From positions 878,001-942,000 of the forward strand of contig NC_063993.1 in the NCBI RefSeq assembly GCF_932276165.1: 64,000 bases of DNA, in the 5' to 3' direction. Position numbers and translations under genes: made by a program. Under the pieces are notes generated by a model. It saw only the letters and a program-made list of their open reading frames with translations. It did no database searches and was not told the DNA's origin. This DNA is from Plutella xylostella. Lineage: Eukaryota; Arthropoda; Insecta; Lepidoptera; Plutellidae. Each line of letters begins with the position of its first letter. The first letter of the stretch is position 1. This document shows positions 20,501-29,600 of this stretch, one piece after another.

Positions 20501-21377
20501 TATTTAAAAAGTTGTCACTAGTACAGGGCTGGATCAGACTGAGCTTATCTTCAACCGAGGTGATGAAGTTGGACCACTCATTCCTGCCTATCACGTACCT
20601 TGGGAAGGCACATGTATCAGCAAGAATGGTGGATCTGGTAGGAAGCGAGATAGATATGGGAAAATGATCACTCCCAAAGGTATTTGGGAGGACCCTCCAG
20701 AATATTGATGTTGAAAGAAGAGGGGACGAGAAAGTGAGATCGACAGCACTTTTTGGGTTCTGACGGGGGAGGACTCGACGGGTAGGAGACCCGTCATTTA
20801 AAATACAAACATCTAAGGTATCAAGCATGTCTAAGAGGGCGATTGCAAAAGCGTCAGTGTGATAAGAACCCCATGAGGTATGGTGGGCGTTAAAGTCCCC
20901 CATGATCAGGAGAGGTTGCGGGAGAGAAGAAATGATATTATAAAAAGATGGGAGGTGAGAAGGGTGGGGATCAGGGAAATACACGGACACGAAAGTAATG
21001 TCTAAAGCCCTAAGGGCCACAACATTAAATTCCTGCCCGTGGGGAGGGGTAGGGATAGAGGAGAAGGTAAGGGAACGCTTCACAAGTAAAGCGCACCCAG
21101 CAAACCCGTCATCCCTGTCATCCCGCAGACACGAGTAGCCCGGAACTCGGAAACGAGAACCCGGCGCTAGCCATGACTCAGAGATGGCAACGATGACGGG
21201 CTTGATGTCATCTATTAAGTTGAGTACTTCATGTTTTTTACTTTTAAGGCTCTGAGCATTCCACTGAAGGACCCGGGTCGGGTTCAGAGCCATTCTGGCT
21301 GAAGGATGAAAGTTCTCTAATCTTAAGTGCAACGTGGGGCGGTATTGTGTCGCTGAATTTAGACAGCAGACTGACAA
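17598..21377 (-). CDS. I-clade LINE ORF2: endonuclease-reverse transcriptase-RNase H
   Basis: 1259 codons from the first ATG at 21377. A second ATG at 21293 (MALNPTRVLQWNAQSL) sits right before the endonuclease and may be the real start. The apurinic-like endonuclease has LQWNAQSL, ISESWL, GDFNAHH and SDHFPIS (about residues 30-255). The RT has RRPIALSS, FGFRKGMST, GLPQGSVLSPLLYSLY and the catalytic YADD (about residue 680). RNase H has VFTDASK, TGEATAILEAL, ILSDSSS and WIPGHSGIIGNECADS (about residues 960-1090). A Cys-rich CDCGTSEGSVDHLFFEC motif follows near the C-terminus. All catalytic residues are present. It overlaps the end of ORF1 by 134 bases (or 50 from the second ATG). Confidence 0.95.
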   Translation of the reverse strand: MSVCCLNSATQYRPTLHLRLENFHPSARMALNPTRVLQWNAQSLKSKKHEVLNLIDDIKPVIVAISESWLAPGSRFRVPGYSCLRDDRDDGFAGCALLVKRSLTFSSIPTPPHGQEFNVVALRALDITFVSVYFPDPHPSHLPSFYNIISSLPQPLLIMGDFNAHHTSWGSYHTDAFAIALLDMLDTLDVCILNDGSPTRRVLPRQNPKSAVDLTFSSPLLSTSIFWRVLPNTFGSDHFPISISLPTRSTILADTCAFPRYVIGRNEWSNFITSVEDKLSLIQPCTSDNFLNNYDQFEKALTSSAKNRKLRKGQRVSPPWWDSDCSLAVDERKNAEDVYIANMSMENFINYKRIAARTKRLLKKKKKQGWIRFCENLSPRSPPSLVWRYIRRYRGSLNVEDILSNDPSLWLEGFSDKLAPPYVPHSSALRPPPALLLSSDRLDSPFTMDELQSALSGLTDSSPGIDGIPYSFLSKSSLKVKHAYLELINYFLEYGVTPCSWSKQIVVPILKAGKDPRDPNSRRPIALSSALAKILEHLIKCRLEWLIENRGILAKTQFGFRKGMSTLDSLAILTTDIHIAFKRKEYLVGVFLDIASAYDNVLLPVLRQKMRQLSIPVKLTRLVCSLFMERSIYIKSPTTSLDSPKFVWKGLPQGSVLSPLLYSLYTYDLDKSVDCFCDILQYADDLALYYASPSLAETNVQLNLALRYLTDWLDRHGLSLSPTKCTAVIFTRKRNIPDLDVVIGEHSITVSNKVKFLGVILDSRLSGSHHMNYVARKCERGVNVLRSLSGVWWGAHPYSQKLLYNAIVRSHFDYASFILDPCNKAALEKIDKVQYKCLRIVSGAMKSTPTNALQVECVDPPLSLRRQYLCDRFFLGIWQSESHPLLSKLDTLKRLCHAQETHGLSFLLKSFIFASNLPHPSIKFKMNPLFSVPYDALVFQPNVVMDMGIVKNAPGAEKTLTHKLQSEWPGWLPVFTDASKFSDKSNVGLAVWLPKYKITLNFKLPPESSVFTGEATAILEALLYTESHKLNKTIILSDSSSCLHSIISFPFKSKSKFPIILQIRQTLFRCKTQGIEVAIAWIPGHSGIIGNECADSFAKDAVSLGLDTHYHNFAHDLASLAGPRLDNSWKESWEASRNIKGKYYSLIQPHIPKRPWFFRARLLDKTSTSTICRLRLGHACTPVHLARIRVRDSSVCDCGTSEGSVDHLFFECPNLQTSLYDFLPSSIPRPVNINYLLTLVHTPIANILYKFFKTNNIKL

Positions 21378-22632
21378 CTAATGAAAGTAAGTTATCCAAT
21401 AAGTTGTCATTGGGGGTAATCACATTCAGGGCACTTCCATTAGGAAGTGAGGAAGATGGTGATGAGATAATGGCCTGATGGGCAAGTCTGTCATAGCCAG
21501 GAGAAAGAGGAGACCTAGGCCTGCGTTGAGTGGTCACAGTCTTTTTGTAGGATTTTTTAAGAGATGGGCCATTAGGTTGTGAAGATGCTACTTCAGCAAA
21601 TGATTTTTTGCTTTTAGGAAGTCGAGCATCGGCTTCAGCGAACGAAATACTGTCCTGAGACATAATGACTTTTATGGATTTTTGTCTAGCTTGTTCTGGA
21701 CAGTTCTTATCCGTGGAAGCATGACTTCCTGAGCAGTAAATGCAAGTGGGAGGATCTGCATCGCAAGTCTCACCCAAGTGTGGTTGGGCACACTTGAAGC
21801 AGCAAGGCTTTGATCGGCAATTAGCCTTCACATGGCCAAACCTGCAACAAGCGTGGCACTGGATGGTTGGGTAGGTGTATCTGTCGACTTCTACAGCAGC
21901 ACGGAAAGAGTAAATTTTTTCTGGGAGGTATTGTCCCCTGAAAGTGATTACTACGCTTTGAGTAGGGACATATGAAACGTTTCCATTGTTGATCACTTTG
22001 CGACTAAATCTGCGAGCTTTAAGAACAATACCGCATCCATGGGGGAGGTCCAAAGAACCCACAAACTCATCCATGGAGAGATCCACTGGGACTCTCCTAG
22101 CAACACCCATACGGGTGATGTGGTAAGTTGGGATAACTGCCTTAAACTTGTTTGGGGACAGAGCTGGGTGGTTGATAAATTCGTTGGCCGCTCCCGCAGA
22201 CTTAAATTCCACAGTAACACGGTTACGACCGGTCATTTTGACACCACCTCTGGTGATGTCAGTCACTTTGTGATTGTACAAAAATTGTCCAAACTTAATA
22301 GCCCTCAGCGGGGTCCCAGAAGCTGGACTTCCTGAAGAGCTATCCTGAGAAACGTGGACGATAAATGGTCCAGGGTCACTGTCATCGTACACCTTAGTGG
22401 CGTCGAGACTCGGGTGCGTATAAATGGTCTGAATGCTAGCAGACGCGAGATCGGGGTTTAAGATAATTCTCTTACCTTGTTGAGAAGGTTGTATATCATC
22501 CCTAGGGCGCTTTCGCGTCTCCTGGGGAGAATCCGTCAGCATTATATCCGGCGAAAGATCTGGCGGGTCGGGATCTGGAGGACGATCTGAATGGTACTCC
22601 ATTTCAGAAAGGGAAAGAGGGTTTACTGACAA
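21244..22632 (-). CDS. I-clade LINE ORF1: gag-like nucleic-acid-binding protein
   Basis: 462 codons. The N-terminus is acidic and Pro-rich (SDRPPDPDPPDLSPD). The middle (about residues 110-230) is an RRM-like gag region. Three zinc knuckles follow at about residues 256-315 (CHACCRFGHVKANC, CCFKCAQPHLGETC, CIYCSGSHASTDKNC). In this family ORF1 packages the element RNA into a particle for target-primed reverse transcription. The tail is Ser/Pro rich. The frame is complete with no breaks and overlaps ORF2, so ORF2 is probably made by reinitiation or a similar mechanism (inference). Confidence 0.9.
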   Translation of the reverse strand: MSVNPLSLSEMEYHSDRPPDPDPPDLSPDIMLTDSPQETRKRPRDDIQPSQQGKRIILNPDLASASIQTIYTHPSLDATKVYDDSDPGPFIVHVSQDSSSGSPASGTPLRAIKFGQFLYNHKVTDITRGGVKMTGRNRVTVEFKSAGAANEFINHPALSPNKFKAVIPTYHITRMGVARRVPVDLSMDEFVGSLDLPHGCGIVLKARRFSRKVINNGNVSYVPTQSVVITFRGQYLPEKIYSFRAAVEVDRYTYPTIQCHACCRFGHVKANCRSKPCCFKCAQPHLGETCDADPPTCIYCSGSHASTDKNCPEQARQKSIKVIMSQDSISFAEADARLPKSKKSFAEVASSQPNGPSLKKSYKKTVTTQRRPRSPLSPGYDRLAHQAIISSPSSSLPNGSALNVITPNDNLLDNLLSLVVSLLSKFSDTIPPHVALKIRELSSFSQNGSEPDPGPSVECSEP

Positions 22633-22880
22633 TCACAACACTCACCAGTTACCACCACCACAATAACAACAAATAACAGGTATTAACTATGTAAATTGGC
22701 ACAGAAAAAGGTCCGAAATCGCGATGATTGTTAGGAACACGTGGGTACCCCAGTCACGCACGAAACCGAATCTTGAAAAATGTAAACAAACAAATTGTTT
22801 GACAGCTGAAGTACCTTGTGTTTGGATGTCAATCAACATGGCGACCGGTCGCAATGTTGTAATTTTAGGAAAACGGGGTT

Positions 22881-23005
22881 CCCTGTATCTACCTGTACCG
22901 GTAACCTGATTATGCGAAAGCACTCATGACATTTAAAAATCCGGGAAATGCTCCGTGAGTGAGCGCTTTCGCATAATCAGGTTACCGATACAGGTAGATA
23001 CAGGG
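22881..23005. mobile_element. 125-bp fold-back MITE with near-perfect 45-bp arms
   Basis: The left arm from 22881 (CCCTGTATCTACCTGTACCG, then GTAACCTGATTATGCGAAAG) is matched by the right arm ending at 23005 with only about two differences over 45 bp. The loop is about 35 bp. It lies between the LINE 5' end and the 3' end of VAMP7. Confidence 0.85.
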
Positions 23006-23090
23006 ATTCTCTATGCAAGCACCCTAACAGAGTATGGTGAAACTGAGGCTTAAACTCTAAAATACAATTAATACCAAACATATCTACATT

Positions 23091-25828
23091 CTAACCGACG
23101 CAGGACTTCCAGGCGAGGCCTCCACAGGACATGGCGCCGATGAGGTAGATGGCTAGAGCCGCAATGAGTACCAGGATCACATACATCTTGATGTTCTTCC
23201 AGAAGAGAGAGCGCTGCAGCGTGCGCGCCGTGCCGCGGTAGGATACTGACTGTGAGAGCGAGAAGGTGAGGGTTAGAGGGAGAAGCAAGATGTAGGCGAA
23301 TCAAGAATACTGCCTAACAGATTTTGTTTAAGAAAAGTTACAATATGTGCGGAATTAGTGCTCAATAAAACATAGCTTTATCAAAGAGTATGCATAAAAA
23401 TATGGTGTTACCATGCCCTAGGTAGACGCATTTAAAATACATATAGTATATATATTCGGTGAGTATAGGTACCTAGATGAGTCACCTAAGTAGTTTAAAT
23501 TAAAATTAAGGAATAATATCATTTGGATAAATCCATCACAGATATGGTCTATTCGCTTTCCCTATCATCTTCAATAATGAAATAGCCTGTTTAGTGCTTT
23601 GTATTTTTTGTGATGATAGTGTAGTGTAGTAATATGATTGAATGATTTTGTCGGTAATGAAACCATTTATCAATGTTTCTGTTTTTATTGTTCAGTGCGT
23701 CAAATAAATGTTTCTTTCTTTCTTTCTTTCTTCTTTCTTTATTCTAATAATGACAACTTGACTTCAACAAGGCCACACTAACAGAACTGTAAACTATGTC
23801 AGACAGACAGAGGTCAGTCATTATATCATTAGCTATCATGCCATATTATTTGCCTACTAAATAGACAGTATTAAAAACTTAGGCATAAACCATCAACAGT
23901 CTTTGTAGAATATTTCGTTTTCTATCATGATTGAAATGTTCACATAGCTTGACTGCTATACTATTATGTAAGTTAGTACTGTCGGGAAACTGGTCTTAAA
24001 GCGGCACGTATGCTCACTTGAAACTCATGTATATTGTTTTAAAGTAGGCAGTTGTTTTCCCTGATGGTACTTATAACAAAGCTTATAAGGAAACTGAAGG
24101 CTGATGTTTAGCATGAATGTTTATAGTATACTCACGCCAGTTGCTAGATTATCAGCCTTATTGACCAGTAGTTCCAGTTTTTCGCCGCGCATCGCCATGT
24201 TATCTGGAAAATACAAGTAAAAACAGGTTAAATAGGTTTTAAAGTTCTTGTGTATAATCTAAATAAGTAAATAACATTTTATCAAAACTATTTCTTAATT
24301 AGTTACTATTTACAAGTAATTTTTAAGATATCCTCATTGTGTTAACATAATTATATCTACACAGTCAAATTGGGAAATAATTTTCACTTGTGCCAATAAT
24401 AAACTGTGTGTTTCATTTCCGTTTTTGATTGCATTATATTTAAACAGATGTTTTCTGCAGGCTGTACTTGTGAAATATTATGGGAAAACCATGTGAATTG
24501 TTAAAATATAAAATTCGTTAGCCCTGGTATAGGAAAATGAGGTATATTATTAGGAATTGTGGTGCACTTATGGAGCCTCCCAAGTGACGCATCAAATCCT
24601 ATACCCAATACATATGTCAGGCACCCTATTATGCAATGGGTCAGAAACTGGAAACTAATCACACTGGCTAATCTGTTCACTATGGTGACAAATGCTAGTA
24701 CACTTCTATGTTTATCACCAACAAGCTAAGAAGATTAGATAATAAGTATATTATTTTATCAAAACCAATTTTTCTTAAGCTATAAAGTGACTTGTGAGCA
24801 TTTTATCTTACCTATATTTTTGACCATGATATTCTTGAGTTCATCAAGTTCCCCGTGAACTCTAGATATGGTATCCAGGTCCCGGGATTCACTATAATGC
24901 TTCATCTCGGTAGCGAGGACCCGTGCAAACTCGCTGTTCATGGCATATGGGATGGCAGTCTGTGCCGTGTCCCCGAAGGCCAACGTGAACCTCCTCTTGA
25001 TTTCATTGAGGAAGAGGAAGGCCCTTGACCGCTGGAATTTCTGGAATACATTTTGTTTATTTATTTGTAAAGGGGCCGTCCATTAATCACGTGAGGCTCA
25101 AAGGGGGGGGGGGAGGGGGTACTGAAAACCTCACGAAACATCACGATGGGGGAGGGGGGGTTCTCGTTAGATATCACGTGTATTAATTTTTTGTCAAAAA
25201 TTAGGTATTTCTAAACCGATATTTTGGACGGCGCAAAAATTTTAACGATTTGTATGACCTATATTTTTTCTAGTCAAAAATTGCCTTTGCATAGACTTCC
25301 AAAAAAATACACGTGATCCAGGGGGGTAGGTCCCAAACCTCACCAAATATCACCAGGGGGGAGGGGGGGGTCAAAAAATGAGAAAAACGACCTCACGTGA
25401 TTAATGGACGGCCCCAAAGCTTAATAAAAACAAATACAATACAGAGAGATTTTTCCTAATTGATTCACTCTTTGTGTGCTCACTGATAAGTTGATAATGA
25501 TGTAGGTAACAATAACATGCACCAGATTAGTCATAATAACATACATAATGGAATAAAAAGGTCATAAGTAGGTACATACAAACATGCAAATTTATGTTCA
25601 AACAAGAATATTTTTTCAACTTACATCGTCAGTAATGCAGAAATATGTCAACTGGTTTTCGGAAATGTAGTGGAACAGATAATTTCCATGAGAATACGTA
25701 AGTTTGTCGTCGTGCGGAGGAATCTTCGATAGGATTTGTTCTGTAACTTCGGAAAAGTTACCAGCACAGGTCGCATACTTGGCCAGAACTATTGTGCTAC
25801 GAGCCACGACACTAAACAGGATAGGCAT
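23091..25828 (-). CDS. Vamp7: vesicle-associated membrane protein 7 (longin R-SNARE)
   Basis: Four exons on minus: 25828-25625, 25040-24812, 24203-24136 and 23249-23091, all GT-AG and phase-consistent (660 bases, 219 residues). Residues 1-110 are the longin domain (MPILFSVVARSTIVLAKYAT; RSRAFLFLNEIKRRF). Next comes the SNARE motif (ELDELKNIMVKNIDNMAMRG, KLELLVNKADNL). A single C-terminal transmembrane helix (MYVILVLIAALAIYLIGAM) precedes a short Cys-containing tail GGLAWKSC. VAMP7 drives fusion of late endosomes, lysosomes and secretory vesicles with target membranes, and the longin domain autoinhibits it. Length and order match the family. Intron 2-1 holds a MITE. It is divergent from SNX25 with 823 bp between start codons. 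Confidence 0.95.
25072..25415. mobile_element. MITE in a VAMP7 intron
   Basis: Inverted termini GGGGCCGTCCATTAATCACG at 25072 and its reverse complement ending at 25415, with about 28-bp arms. G-rich runs (GGGGGGGG) lie just inside both ends on the same strand. Elements with this terminus are widespread in insects (recalled). The superfamily is not certain. AAA flanks both ends, a possible short target duplication. Confidence 0.75.
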
Positions 25829-26651
25829 TTTGATCTAGAGTCTTCTAACGAGTCTGGATTAATAATAATACTAAATCCAGTTTCTTGTAGGAGGAACAAT
25901 GGAAGATTTATAAATTGGAAAACACTTATTGGATTTACTGTTGATCTATTCAAATCGGTATTACAAGACGCACCGGCACAAATGTATTCGTTTTATTATT
26001 AAAGATAAGATATTGCTATTAATCAGATCGTGTAAAATGCGTAAAAGCAATGATTTTGATAAATTCGAATTTATTTCCGAAAACAGCGCACACGAATCAC
26101 GAAAGAAGACGACAAACAAACGTCAACGTCAGTTGTCAATGTCAAGTCGTTGATGTAGGTACGTCAACAAAACGTCAAACCACAGATAAACCATCAGCTG
26201 AGTGTGGCTGAGTGCGAAACCAAGGCGCTTAAGAAGGTGCTAGATTCATCTCGGGAAGGAAGTTGCTAGTATTTGCTGTCTACAAGTTATTTTACGTACT
26301 ATTAAAAAAGTATTACCTATGTTCCTTTTTTTTACAAGTGTACTTGTTAAAAAAATAACAGTGAAAAATTGTGATTAACTTTTTGCTCTGTGGTAAAAAA
26401 AAGTGTCTTTGAAATTAAAAGCTATAAAAATGTAGTCTGTGTCTCAAGACGATCAACATCAAAGTTTACACATTTTTTCCAAAAATATTTGATTTATTTC
26501 TATTATTGGATATGATTAAAGCTATAAAAAACTACAAGTCTTTTGCAGTGTGACTACTGAATACGTCCACTTAATTTCCTATTAAATGTATGTCACCTCC
26601 TTTCCAAATGAAAATGTTTTGTAAAGTTTAGGAAACAATTTTGTGAAAATC
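25829..26651. promoter_or_regulatory. divergent promoter region of VAMP7 and SNX25
   Basis: 823 bp separate the two start codons. At about 26110-26180 there is a cluster of GTCAA/TTGAC pentamers (six or seven in 70 bp: CGTCAACGTCAGTTGTCAATG, CGTCAACAAAACGTCAAACC). The same pentamer is clustered upstream of TADA1 at 51756-51830. No TATA box at a clear position. The 5' UTRs are not defined. A shared promoter is inference from the arrangement. Confidence 0.5.
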
Positions 26652-29600
26652 ATGAAGTGGATATTCTATTGCATAGCACCGATCATTCTATCAGTGTTGT
26701 GGTACTGCCCTACGTTGGGTACACTGTTATATTTATTACTGTTTAGTAGCTTAGTGATTATTGGTGTTTTCCTATTTACGTTGTGGGGCCATGTATCCCT
26801 CTCGTCTCCTCATCAAACTTCACTATTTCTCTTAGAAAGAACAGAAAGGGAGTCTCGCGATTTCAACGAAATCATCAAGGTATACTTAAAACTGCATAAT
26901 ATTCCAAACATTGTATAATTATTGTAATATTATTCTACTAGGCATTAAACCTGTAAAACATTTCAGGAAGAGAAAAACAACTGGCCATTTACAAGTAAAA
27001 AGGCGCACCTTCCCGTCATATTCGGCAGAACAGTTGACAGTCAGCTGCAGCAGCTAATAGACAACATCCTGCGCGACTATGTCACTCGGTGGTTCCGAGA
27101 GCTGTCTCACAAGCCCGAACCCGCAGTGGACAAGTTTAAGGAACACCTGTGGACCGCTATACAGAATCTTAACGAGAGACTGATGAAGGTTGATGCAGAG
27201 AAGCTCCTAGCTGGAGATATGGTCACAAAGATTACGCAGCATTTTGAAAAGATTAGAATAGCTCAGAGTTGTGCGTGAGTATATTTTCAAAACAAATTCA
27301 ACATACTTATTATGTATTCTTTCCTTCATAAATGATATAAAATGTTTTATATTGATGATTAAATTCTTATTCATCTATAACTAAAATATTATTAAGTATG
27401 GAATACCAGTCTCACAAACCCTCCATTCCCCAGCATGGAGTTGAACCAGCCTCCCGTCTTTGCTCTGGCCCCCCACCTGCTCTCCCCCGAGCTAGAGCTT
27501 CACTACCTGCGGCAGGTCAGCGAGCTGGTCGTGATGCTGCTGATGCCGCGCTGCTACTCCATGACGCCGGGCTCGCATCTTGTGAGGGAGGTGCTGGCAT
27601 GTAAAGGTGGGTTTCGGTGTTGTTTGGTATGGTGGAAGGGATGTAATGTTATTGTTTTTGCTTATGGTTACTGTCACCAATGATGAATAGGACATAGTCT
27701 TAATTCTTCTAGGTATTTCACAGAATTTTATAATAGCTTTGTTATCATCTTCAGCCCTTAATCGTCTATTTCTGGATACAATCCTAGAGTGCACAGTTAA
27801 AAAAAACTTCTAATTCAGGTATCCTCCATTCAAGAGCATGCTTAAAGTTTCGGCTTTTAGATGATTTGTATTTTGGTTTCATTAGATATGTGGGTATTAG
27901 AATAATAATAATTCTATATTTTTTAACTATTTCTTGCAGTCCTCCAACCAGCAATAGACATGGTAACAGAGCCCGACTACATCAACCAGAAGATCATACA
28001 ATACTTGGAGGCACAAAAGGAGGTAGATGCAATGCACATCAAGACACATGAATATGCCAAGACATTTGAGGACTACATCAAATTGATCAATAGTTGTAAT
28101 AATGTTGATACGCTTAAGCGGATAAGGTAAGTCTTTTATCAGAATAAGCAGTGTGTTATAAGTTTGACACGCACAATCTTCGGCCGCGATATAAATAAAT
28201 CTATGTAACCAATATCGATCAAAGAAAAAATATTCAAATACCTACTTTGTAACCAATCGTATGAGGTAATTTGTAGTAATTTCATGCATGAAGGTATAAC
28301 TAATTTACTATCGATATTGAAGCTATGTGCTTCTCAGATCTCAGATCATAGACCTAATGATCCAAGTATTTTCCACATGTTTTTTCCGGAATAGTGCTTT
28401 TACAGTTTAAAAACGCAGACTCTCCGAAATAAGTGCAATAGAAATCGAATTTAACTAGCATTAAATAGCAAATAATTGCGATGGTTGAACTTGCCAGATT
28501 CACTCAAGTGTGAAATACTTAGTAACCGCGAATGGCCGTAACATGTGACTGCATTTGTGGGTCTTGTTAACTAAAACTGGTTTCTTTCATGTCTGCCAAA
28601 TAATATCGCCAAGTTCATAAGAAAATGGATAGTTATTTGAATGTACTACATATTTTAGTTTGAGATGTCACACAATCTTGAATGATTTAGTTGGGTTGGG
28701 CATGCATAATACATAAATAATGAAAATTGGTTAAGCTACTTTAAATTAGTCAGCTTGTGTATGTTATCATCATCTTTATAAGCCCGCAGCATAATACCTA
28801 TACTAGACAAAATCATATATAATATATTCATTCACACTTTTTCCAGATACGACATAGTCACGCAACTAATGCAAGCGACGACCCTTCAAAACGTGAAACG
28901 TGCGAAAGGGATAGACATAGACATGCAAGAGAAAGGCACCAACCAACTGACGAAGCAGCAGATATCTGATGCGAAGAACTTGAAGAGATACATATCACAG
29001 CTGACGATAGCTAAGGACGAGTGTGAGACCGCGCTCAAGAACCTCGGCTGGGACGGAGCGTTCCCCAGTGTGGATACTGATGATAAGGTCAGTTTGGAGA
29101 ATATCATGAGGTACCCTAAATTCTAATAAGTTTTTTTGAATATTATGAGGTATTCATTAATGATGACTATGTTTTTTTTCGAAAATGGCATTTCGTTGCT
29201 TTTTGATAGACTGCCACGAGATAGTTATTTTTGTATTTCCTCAAAATTCAAGTAGTTAAAGTTACGATTACGAAAAAAGTCTTTGTTGTGTATTTTAATC
29301 GCCACATTTCACACTCAACCCCGCAGTCTCACCCTCTCCAAACGGTTCTAAGCAGCGCGACGGGCCGGCGTCACCTCACTCTCTTCCACGACTAGGTTCT
29401 CCTGGCTAGCCCTGGAGTGCCCTGGACACACATTATCATGACTTGTATCTATGAGTTTCTGTGGGCTCAAAAACCCTTTGACCCGTCATATTCTAATCAC
29501 CACATTTTACACTCCAGTCTCTCCCTCTGCAAACGGTCCTCAACACCGCGACCGGCCGCCGCCACCTCACTCTCTTCCTCGACTCGGTCCACGGCGGCGC

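Larger units (their letters stand above)
17598..22660 (-). mobile_element. I-clade non-LTR retrotransposon, both ORFs intact
   Basis: Two long overlapping frames on the minus strand encode a CCHC gag-like ORF1 (462 codons) and an ORF2 with endonuclease, reverse transcriptase and RNase H. An RNase H after the RT, together with ORF1 zinc knuckles, is the layout of the I superfamily. Neither frame contains a stop or frameshift. The exact ends and target duplication were not found. The 3' side shows no clear poly-A or TAA repeat, so the element limits are approximate. It is a candidate for recent activity. Confidence 0.88.

Noticed and set aside
24780..25040. GTG or internal ATG starts for VAMP7
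   Set aside because: The longin-domain exon at 25828 joins in phase, so the internal starts are not needed.
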